From NCBI GenBank assembly GCA_905220665.1, contig CAJNAR010000195.1:1-64000 (forward strand): DNA of 64,000 nucleotides, given 5' to 3'. Position numbers and translations under genes: made by a program. Position 1 is the first letter of the stretch; each line of letters starts with the position of its first letter. Origin of the DNA: Albugo candida. Taxonomy: Eukaryota > Oomycota > Peronosporomycetes > Albuginales > Albuginaceae. The notes beneath the pieces are model-generated. The model did not search any database and was not told the DNA's origin. It saw only the letters and a list, made by a program, of their open reading frames with translations. Below, piece by piece: positions 55,614 to 64,000 of the stretch.

Positions 55614-58600
55614 TTATGAGCGCGCACGCCTTCGTATCTTGAGAAGATCTGATCTCCCGGAGAAATATTTTTTTGCTGAACCTGATTGCAATAGGGCGAG
55701 TAAAACCATCTGAAGCTGATCAAGCTGTGTGGGATCATAGCACTGACGTGGATAAAACCGAATATGGGCGCTGAGAGAACTGTAGATCACCGAAACAGCT
55801 GGTCCTGTTGGTGTTGAAGATACTTGGTCGAAAAGTCGTCGATTCCGATCCTTCCAGATGAAGTGGATCGAAATGGCAACCAATGCAAACCAAAGATCTT
55901 CCAACACCATCCTGAATGGCTTCCACCTATCACTAAGGTGAGGAAGTCGTAGACACGCAATGTGCGACCACTTCGGTCGAGCTGAAAAGAAAGCTATCCA
56001 AGAAGGAAATAGCTCCTCCCAAATTGGGTATGTCCTACTACAGTCGAAAAACAGATGCTGGTAACTTTCCACCTCACCACAATGCTCCTGTGTACACAGG
56101 ATGATTTCCGGATGAGCTTGCTTCAGAAACCAGAACCGGGATCGCACTGGTAACATTGAATATGTAAGTTGGAGCTGAATGTCCGAGTATATTGGTAATA
56201 AACGTCCTCGAAGACGTTTAAAACCCGTTGAGAAATCCTTTACCCAAGTCGAAGCACTTGGCCGGTCTCTCTCTGGTATGTGAAGCAGCAGTGGGTGAGG
56301 CTTGTCCGGTGGTTCTGCTTTCCCAACAACTCGAAAGAGTTGATTCCGAGGAATTGTCGGAAAGAAAACCTTCGTATCCGAAATTTGAATGCCAAACTGA
56401 ACCGGATACGCCTTTGCAATGGAACGCTCTGGACACAACAAAACGCCCTCCGGTTGAATGCGACGTAAAATTTGAGTAGCTTCCACCTACAAGCGTCGTA
56501 AAAGCTTTGTCTTGGCTACGTCCGCTGAATTTCCAACTGCATGCGTACTGAAACGCAAGACAAACTCGGAAGACGAATTGAACCAAGTTGATCTTCCACC
56601 GAACAAATCACGTAGAGAACGGATGCGGAACGCTTGAGCGAACTGCATCCTAAAAGTACGCGCAGGTTCCGGGACCATTCCCATACATCGACGATGAGCA
56701 ACCGCACTAGTAGAACGTTGCCGTTGCTTAAACTGAAGATGAGAATCCACCTGCAGCCAGACAGGAGCATTTAACATAACGATGTATTGCTCCTGTGAAG
56801 ACAAGGTCTGGGGTGTGAGTTCCCACTTACTCTGACTCCACCAAACGCACTTCTGCTTCCACCACGATGACGCTACATTCCAGCGAACCATGGTAGCATG
56901 CCGACGTGGTGATATCGTTAAGATATCAAGTGGCTTGAACGGTCCAAAGTTGGGTAAGATGCTCTTCACAATTTCCATACCAGGCAATGTCCAGTTGCTT
57001 GGAACAGGTCTACTGCAATGTAGTGCAAATTGTTGTAGAAATTGGAGTCGTTGCTTCATTATTTGCTTCTCGATCATCGGAACCTGTAAACCACCTTGTG
57101 AATAAGGCAGATATAAAAGTTCCGATCGAATGAGCTGCACGTGTGTTGAATCCCTCTCATACTTTCGACTCAACACAAATCGATTTAACATCGATTGCCA
57201 ACGTCGCAGTAAATGTTGTGGGATATCAAAATGTGTCGTAAAATGCCATAATCGTGACAAAACCATGGTCTGCGCCACCAATAAACGTCCACGCACCGTT
57301 CTTGCTCGACGAAACCACTGACGAAAACCACCATAGAAACGATCTTCTAGGAATTCAATCATCAAATCACTCACTGGTGATTGACTGAAAGGAATTCCCA
57401 AATACTTGACCGACTCGCACTGTGATAGAACTTTCACTAAAGCGAACGGCTGACAGGCTTGATGACGGTTAAGAGGAAGTAAAGTCGACTTTGAAAGATT
57501 TAACTTTGCTCCTGAACCATCACAATAGTGTTGAACGACATCAAGCTGAGCCTCCACCCCACCGAGCGAAGACGATAACAAAGTCGAGTCGTCCGCAAAG
57601 AATAAACTGGTTGATGTATCCATTGGAGTGATACAAATACCAGGTCCTTCATGTCTCCGCAACAAATTTCCCAACGGCTCAATAATCATAAGAAAGAGCA
57701 ATGCGGAGAGTGGATCACCTTGTTTGACTCCACGAGAAGGAGTGATCTTTGGTGAAAGCGTTCCATTCAACAACAGCGAAACATTCGTGTTGGTGTATAG
57801 AAGCTTTGTCCACTTGATAAACGAATTTCCGCAGTTCATTTTCGAAAGCACAGCAAACATGTACGACCAATCCACTCGATCGTACGCTTTCTCAAAATCG
57901 AGAAAGGTTGCATATGCTTCCTCGCCACGATGAGTGATCAAATCTTGTAGATCACTCATGTATCGAATGTGGTGGTGGATGGATCTGCCTCTCAGAAATG
58001 CTTTTTGGTCTTCGTGAATCAATTTCGGAAGCATTTTCTGGAGTCGATAGGCAAGTACCTTTGACAGCACTTTCACATCCACGCATATTAATGCTATAGG
58101 ACGATAGTTGCCAGGATCTGCTCGTGATCCTTTTTTGTAAAGCAACGTGATTGCCGAACTACGCTGAGAGCGCAGCAGAGAGCCTCGACGAAGTTGATCG
58201 TCAAAGACAATTTGTAAACATTCACCAAAGACACTCGGAGCAAGTTGGTAGAATGCTGCCGGCAATCCATCCATTCCAGGTGATGAGTGTCCGCGCATAC
58301 TTTTGATGGCTCCTTCCATTTCCGATTTAGTTAGTGGAGCAGAAAGAAACGACTCATCAGAGCTGTTTAATGTTTTGGTAATTGAGTCGATAAGCGTTTG
58401 TTGTTTTTGAATGCAAGGACGGAGTGGGACTCCAGCTGAACTTTCCTTATCACCCATAATTCCACCCCAATGATCGGTGAACTGAAGGGTGATTTCAAGT
58501 GGATTCTTTGATACTTTGCCATTCGGAAGGAGGACTTCTTCCAATGGCACCCGATGACAAGTTGAATCCAGCGCACGAAAGAAGTATCTCGATGATTTCT

Positions 58601-59810
58601 CCACATTTCGCATCTGGTGGTCGAACGCGGAGTCTTGATTGTACTTTGACGAGCTCTTCACTCGTTCGTGATAAGAATGAAGAGCGTCCTTGTAAATCTT
58701 CTTTTCTTTTCTCTGATCGGACATTCGATAGGCGGATGCAGCATGTTCCAACTCCGATTGCGCTCGAACGATCTCATCTTCCCCTTGACGTCGAATCATT
58801 TTTTGAATTTGCTGAAGTAAACGCTTCATATACTTCTTCCAACGCTCCCAATCCTTTCCGGGACTGGAAGAAGCACGAAGCTTTTCCAAAATGCGTTCCG
58901 CGTCGACTTCGATCGCCTCGATGATTACTGGGTACTCGAATAGTGAGAGAGGACATTTCCAGTAACCACGGCCCTGAAGTTGGCTCGGATTTGCAAACTT
59001 GAGTACATGTGCCAAATGATCCCCCGTGTGAGGAAGGGTGGCATAATTTGAATCCTTATAAATTGTACGGAATAGGTGTTCCGAAAAAAGAATGTAATCC
59101 AATCGATTACGTCGTGGCTGAGGGCCAGTAAAGATACGCTCTTCGGGATGCTGGTGACGCCAAGCATCGAGAACACCCAAGTTTGAAAGCCATTCCAAAC
59201 ATGAGAGGCGACTTGGTTCATGACGATATGCACCACTTGAACAATCCAGACTTGGACAGAGAGTTGTGTTGAGATCTCCACAGACGATATGAGATGCGTT
59301 TGCTTCGAATGATCCAATTGGAAGCTGATCGAAAAAAGGTTTTCGTTCCGTTGAATCAACCGGAGCATAAACGTTGTGGACGTATACTGGTGCTCCATGA
59401 ACCACCAAACGAACTACCAGATAACGATCTTGAACTGTGACATTGTGCACGGCTTCAGCAGTTTGAAATCCGGGAAAATCGTTCCGGATAATGGTCATAA
59501 CACCGTTTACTCGTTCCCGAGAGGGGTGAGAGTGAAGACTATTCGTATCACTGATAAACGATTTAGTTCTGAAGTTCGATGTCAGATGAAAGCGAAACGT
59601 CTCCAGGTGTTGACGATTACGAAAACGTGTATCCTGCACGCAACAAAGTGCGTATTTTGAAAATGTATGTTGGATTGCAAGGTGACCATTCTTTTTGATT
59701 CCGTTTGTATTGACTGATAGAATGGTTTTATTGGTCCAAGAATTGTAATCCGATAAGCTTCCCTTAATACTGAACCGAGAGAGCACCCACAACGAGTGTT
59801 TGTACTCCAT
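55614..59810 (-). CDS. LINE C ORF2: endonuclease-reverse transcriptase with one nonsense codon
   Basis: The frame from 59810 to 55614 (1398 codons) is interrupted only by TAG at 56487-56489, where E has TAC (Tyr in LLRRLYVEATQ). The stop follows the RT, so a product lacking the C-terminal CCHC motif (CTQEHCGEVESYQH then C) would still hold endonuclease (NTNG, ETR-type Glu as DTRF, GDLN, RLDY, GDHLA) and RT (LDFEKAYD, GVKQGDPLS, FFADDSTLL). In the DTRF position the usual Glu reads Asp, as in E. Unlike the other copies, C has an ATG at 59810, 47 nt inside the end of ORF1. Confidence 0.88.
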
Positions 59811-62250
59811 CTACTTCGCTCAGTTGCAAAATAGACACTTCATCGGGTAGAAAATTTGTCGAAAGCTGAATGGCTTCCAAATTGTCGTAAAGGGGACTAT
59901 CCCACTGCGCATCAAACCACTCACTAAGGCAAAGTGTGCCTAGTGGGGAGCGCAGTATCATAATCAGTGCATTGGTGTGTAGTAAGCGACAATGGTGTGT
60001 CGGTATCCACAGCACCGGTCGACCAGTGATGTGTTGAATCCAGTGGTCATTATGAAAAACTGCCGGAGCAGTGCACATCAGCATGAGCTCGAAGAAGGCG
60101 AGCGATTTGGTGGCTCGAGTGAGCTCTTCCACTTCAGGTGACTCCGTCCACCAACTATTGGTTGCGTCAAACATAGCTTGACGTTTTGTTGGAACTTTTC
60201 CCCCAATCTTTTTCGACCATTTTGTAATGAAAGTGGTGTCCAATTTCGGCTCGGATGCAGCAAGTATACGATTGATCGTGTGTACTTGCACCACTTCAGC
60301 TAAACACGGATCATTGAATCGCATACCCTTATTGAGCACTCCATGTAATGCAATCGGATGATTAAATGCGAACTGGAGAAGGCTATCTCCATTGGACGTG
60401 AATCCAAGATGCTTCTCCGCCTTGGACACGTGAATGTCCGCTTGGAGAAGCCGATCGGGCTTCGTTGGGATCTGTGCCGTCAGTAGATCTTCTGCCAACA
60501 AGTTCACCACTTCACCCACGCGAGTAGGACGAGAGTCCTTCACGATTTTGGTGTGCTTCTTTGTGAAAAAATGCGCCGCTTCTTTCGACGTAGCTACATC
60601 TTTAGGTACCACAACATTGGTCGGAACGATATGGTAGCGCTTTCCGAACGCTGGATTGGTCGTTACATCTATCTTTGTATATTCCACATCGATAGTGCTA
60701 AGCACATCAAAAAAATTGCTGGTGGCAAGCCCTTCCAATTTTTTTGGAGGAGCTTTACTGAGCAGGCTTTTGAAGCTGTCTAACGAGCGGTTTCTTTTGT
60801 TGTTTGAGCGAACAACTGTCCAAGAATCCGGTTGTGATTCTTCAGCTTGTTTTGATTCCTCAGCAGGTTGGGAATCACTGCTTCCAAGCTTCTCTTCCGG
60901 TTCTGAAACAGGCGACGTAGATGCCTTCTGGTGATGGTCCGATGTATTAGCTTCGGTAGTTGTCAGAGGACAGAATGTTTCGTCAGTTTTGGATGTACTT
61001 TTAGCATTACTTGAGGTAGATTTTCTTTCTTTATCTTTTATGTGTTGCTTCTCTTGAGCTGGTTTTGTTGTTTTTCCGGTGCGCTTGCTTGGCACCGATT
61101 TAGATTCAGTTGTTGGAGTCGGGGGCTTCGTCGCTCGCTGAGTCGAGTTCGGAGTGTTCACTGGCAGCAATAAGCAGTGTGGACTGCGCTGACCCATCCT
61201 CAATCGCTCAACAGGTAACGGAGCCCCTTTTCCGCGAGCCAAATAGTATCTCCCTTCGATACAAATTTGTTCGCAAACTTTTCCAGCCACGACCAGAGGT
61301 TTAGGACATGACGTGGAGCGAAAATACACTCTCCACGTAGACATGGTTAGCCGTTTAGAAGCTACAGCTTCACGAAAGTTTTCATACAAAACATCGCAGC
61401 CAAGACGATGCAATGCTGATGCAACTGTTATTGTGGACATTTCCGGTCCAATTCCGAAAACGTCCATGAAGTAGCGTGACCCGAGCACATCGAACTCTCG
61501 GAAGGAGTACTGGTTCCCCATGAGGGCAACCGTCTCATGAGCCAACTTCTGGCAAACTTCCTCGCTCGTGACGAGAAGGCGTAAATTACATCCAGGCAAT
61601 TTAGCCAGTTGGCCAATTTTCCCCGCATCAAATAACTCGTCAAGGATCTTGTTCCCATGATCTCTAACGAACGATTGTAGGATTTGGGCGGGTGGTGAGC
61701 GTACAAAAGTTTGTCCCGTCTCCAGGACAATCGAAAACTTTGCACTTGGTAGCATAAACGGCTTTGCTGCCGCCAAGTGTACAGCCAAAACATCCCAGGA
61801 CGGACGTCCGTCTTGAAAGAGTTGTTCGATAGCACGCAGATCTGATGCTAAAGGTTTTGGCATTTCAACCTTCCACTTCGCTTTTTTTACAGCTTTGTCC
61901 TTGCGTGCTTCTTCTTGACCTTTCAAGATTTCGGCTAAACTTGGACGATGGTCGGTTTCACACGCCGTTTCAACCGGTTTCGAAGCTGATGACGCGGTGT
62001 TGTCATCAACCTCCATTGGCACCGGCTGATTGGCAGAAATTGGAGTGGCAGAGAGAGGCGTCTCTATCTCCATCTCGGTCTCGGATTGGCCAATAACCCC
62101 AGCGGACGCGGTAGAGTCCGACGGTAGAGGTGTGGCAGTAGCTGTACTTTCCGCCGGTAACGTGTCAGTAACGGACACATTACATGTAGAAGTACTACCC
62201 ACATCAGGCGATGTAACGATAGGTAAGCTGGATATGTCGATAGTAACCAT
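59764..62250 (-). CDS. LINE C ORF1 protein, intact 828 codons
   Basis: ATG at 62250 (MVTIDISSLP). Residues 1-100 are Ser/Thr/Pro-rich and acidic. A conserved block follows at about 100-362 (RPSLAEILKGQEE, KFSIVLETGQ, KLPGCNLRLLV, YSFREFDVLG, LGCDVLYENFREAV, MSTWRVYF, MGQRSPHCLLLP). Residues about 363-480 are a Lys/Ser/Thr/Gln-rich linker. The second block runs to the end (TSKEAAHFFTKKHTK, RPTRVGEVV, FFELMLMCTAP, HWIQHITGRP, SEWFDAQW). I find no CCHC knuckle or known fold by eye. By analogy with other LINEs it should bind element RNA. Its last 47 nt overlap ORF2. Confidence 0.9.
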   Translation of the reverse strand: MVTIDISSLPIVTSPDVGSTSTCNVSVTDTLPAESTATATPLPSDSTASAGVIGQSETEMEIETPLSATPISANQPVPMEVDDNTASSASKPVETACETDHRPSLAEILKGQEEARKDKAVKKAKWKVEMPKPLASDLRAIEQLFQDGRPSWDVLAVHLAAAKPFMLPSAKFSIVLETGQTFVRSPPAQILQSFVRDHGNKILDELFDAGKIGQLAKLPGCNLRLLVTSEEVCQKLAHETVALMGNQYSFREFDVLGSRYFMDVFGIGPEMSTITVASALHRLGCDVLYENFREAVASKRLTMSTWRVYFRSTSCPKPLVVAGKVCEQICIEGRYYLARGKGAPLPVERLRMGQRSPHCLLLPVNTPNSTQRATKPPTPTTESKSVPSKRTGKTTKPAQEKQHIKDKERKSTSSNAKSTSKTDETFCPLTTTEANTSDHHQKASTSPVSEPEEKLGSSDSQPAEESKQAEESQPDSWTVVRSNNKRNRSLDSFKSLLSKAPPKKLEGLATSNFFDVLSTIDVEYTKIDVTTNPAFGKRYHIVPTNVVVPKDVATSKEAAHFFTKKHTKIVKDSRPTRVGEVVNLLAEDLLTAQIPTKPDRLLQADIHVSKAEKHLGFTSNGDSLLQFAFNHPIALHGVLNKGMRFNDPCLAEVVQVHTINRILAASEPKLDTTFITKWSKKIGGKVPTKRQAMFDATNSWWTESPEVEELTRATKSLAFFELMLMCTAPAVFHNDHWIQHITGRPVLWIPTHHCRLLHTNALIMILRSPLGTLCLSEWFDAQWDSPLYDNLEAIQLSTNFLPDEVSILQLSEVDGVQTLVVGALSVQY

Positions 62251-62352
62251 TGTCTTCGACAGGAAAGGGTGGAAAAGTGCGTGTTGTTGTTGAAAAGTCG
62301 CTTTGTTGTATTCGTTTTGCGGGTTACGTGGTAGCCGGCAAATTGAGAAGTT

Positions 62353-62366
62353 GCCTTTCTAGCTCA
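62353..62366 (+). repeat. tRNA 5' stub between LINE C and LINE D
   Basis: GCCTTTCTAGCTCA; right duplication of C and left duplication of D. Confidence 0.93.
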
Positions 62367-64000
62367 GTTGAAGGTGTCTATATTACTAGAATTAGACAAA
62401 CTGACTTCTCTAGTTGCCTAGGCTATCTTAAATAACATATATACATATAAAAAACGTTTCGTGAAATACCTGTGAGAGATGATAGAATGTCGTCTCGTTG
62501 ATAATCTCGTATCGTAGTAGCCTCAGCAACCTTAATACGAGACTGTGTCCAGCTTGTAAATGCTGTAAAGTTGAAAAAGTTGTTAAGTTGTAAAAATGGT
62601 CCAAAAGTACCGTGGTTTGCAAATTGGTGTGCGCCACACTACGGTGAGTAGAACCAGCCAACTAGGACTAGGATCTGAGTTGCACTTGCCGTTCCACTCG
62701 CCTGTGCCGTACCCGCAGCAATGATCTTCGACTGCTGAAAAATCCACCAAATGATCCTTGCGTTGCGAGTTGATCCAGTACCTTTGCAAGCCGAATGCGT
62801 TCCTCGTGGTCGTAACACTGTCTTCGAAAGTACCGAACGTGCGCACTAAACGTGGTGTAGATCACGGAAAGTGCTGGAACTGTCGGAGTTGCTGATCGAT
62901 GATCGAACAAACGACGATTCCGATCTGTCCAGACGAAGTGCAGTGTCACCGCTTGCAATGCAAGCCACAAATCCGATATAATTGCTAAATATTCTTTCCA
63001 ATCCGACCGTAGTGTTGGTACGATTGCACATGCAATATGCGTCCAACGTGGTCGAGAGGAGAAAAACTGATCCCAACTAGGGAGTAACTCTCTCCATAAC
63101 TGTGCCGTGTGATCGCACTCTAGAAAGAGATGTTGATCGGATTCCACTGCCCCACACGAAGTCTGCGTGCACAAGATAATGTCGGGCTGAATATCCTTTA
63201 AGAACCAGAAACGAGATCGAACTGGCAACATCCGAAAGGCGAGACGAAACTGTAAATCCTCGACAATTGGTAATACACGTTTTCGAAGATGCCGTGATGT
63301 AGCCATAAAAGTTCGAACTCGTTCTGAATCCAGTGCGTCCGATCTCTCCCGTGATGACCAATGTGTCGACATCGGATGACTCTTGGTTGGTTCGGGAGGT
63401 TTCCAGACGATTCGTGATAGTTGTGAGCGTGGAATGGATGTAAAATATTGTTTCCTTTCCTTGCTTTTAACTCCCACATAAAATGATCTGCCACTTGTGG
63501 TTGGTATAATCCAAGTGATGAGACCAATCGTCAAGTGGATACGCTGGAGAATCTGAGTGACTTCATTGTAAAGTCGACTCAGCAACTTTTCTTCATACAT
63601 ATCCGACGTGTTCAGCTCTTCGTCGTTGTAATAGTTGGCGACGAAATCTTCCTTCGTTGGCCATGTGTCGCTTTCACGAAAAAGTCTTGCAAACTTCGAA
63701 CGTCGAAAAGTGTAGCAAACGTTTTTCGAAATGTTCGATGTGGTTCATCCACCATGCCAAGATTGTACCAAACGTTCTGTGTACTCGGATGACGAGTAGC
63801 AGCTTCGTAATGTAATTTTTGGTCGCAGTGAAACCACATCGGCTGTTCCATGTAGTACTGACGGCGTTGTGAAACATTTAAATCTGATATTGAAATTCTC
63901 CAATCCATCTGATGCCACATTCTAAATGCTTGTTTCCACCATGATGATATGCTCTCCCATTGAACCATTTTTCCATGTCGATTTGGTGCGATGGTGAATA
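62367..64000 (-). mobile_element. LINE D, 3' part, runs off the window (family I)
   Basis: The 3' terminus (GTTGAAGGTGTC on the plus strand) and 3' UTR (62367-62667) are followed by the ORF2 C-terminus. The coding match to B continues to the window edge, so the 5' end lies beyond 64000. Confidence 0.93.
62668..64000 (-). pseudogene. LINE D ORF2 C-terminal part, frameshifted
   Basis: Frame 63968-63612 (IS-WWKQAFRMWHQ to FFVKATHG) switches to the frame ending at 62668 after loss of one A near 63681 (GAAAAAGTC versus GAAAAAAGTC in B). It retains the roughly 30-codon segment missing from B and B' (FRLAFRMLPVRSRFWFLK) and the complete CCHC motif (CTQTSC then H and C), then WTDRNRRLFD. It shows the ancestral state of family I here. 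The upstream part of ORF2 is not in the window. Confidence 0.88.

Larger units (their letters stand above)
55453..62352 (-). mobile_element. LINE C, best-preserved copy (family II)
   Basis: A 6900-bp minus-strand element with 102-bp 5' UTR, intact ORF1 (62250-59764), ORF2 (59810-55614) with one stop, and 161-bp 3' UTR ending in the conserved terminus without poly(A). Exact 14-bp duplications flank it. Confidence 0.95.

Overview
The window is eukaryotic, repeat-rich DNA with no ordinary cellular gene that I can recognise. It consists of a satellite array, two related families of non-LTR retrotransposons (LINEs) and one degraded LTR retrotransposon. The Ty3/gypsy element has Gag, protease, RT, integrase and chromodomain wording that I associate with oomycete (Phytophthora-like) chromoviruses, and the LINE endonuclease/RT proteins read the same way. 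I therefore infer an oomycete or close stramenopile. This rests on recognition, not on a search.

Layout. Positions 1-16434 are a forward tandem satellite of about 456 bp units with higher-order organisation. Positions 16435-17900 hold decayed units of the same satellite in the opposite orientation. Positions 17901-19995 hold two 5'-truncated minus-strand LINE pieces (X and A). Next come a decayed tRNA-like stub and a tRNA-derived SINE-like sequence (to 20317), then a full-length but badly decayed plus-strand LINE P (20318-27145). From 27166 onward there is a nested head-to-tail array of minus-strand LINEs: E (27180-27228 plus 41680-48482), B' (48497-55438), C (55453-62352) and D (62367 to the window edge). 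E is split near its 3' end by the gypsy element (27229-41679). The gypsy element is itself split by LINE B (28637-35606).

The most interesting signal is the LINE target site. Array members are separated by the same 14-bp target duplication, GCCTTYCTAGCTCA. It reads as nucleotides 1-14 of a tRNA gene, ending at A14 inside the A box. The duplication starts at tRNA nucleotide 1, so each insertion would rebuild an intact tRNA 5' end next to the LINE 5' end and recreate the target, which explains the array. LINE P sits at the equivalent place in the A box of the SINE-like sequence. LINE B sits after GGCTCA in the gypsy element. All scoreable insertions therefore follow GCTYA. This looks like an A-box-targeted non-LTR retrotransposon system that spares its target.

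The LINEs carry ORF1 (828 aa in C, no CCHC knuckle seen) and ORF2 (AP-type endonuclease, RT, C-terminal CCHC zinc motif). Family I is X, A, B, B' and D; family II is P, E and C. The coding regions differ between families but the termini are shared, and there is no poly(A) tail. Element C is the best preserved: its ORF1 is open and its ORF2 has a single nonsense codon.
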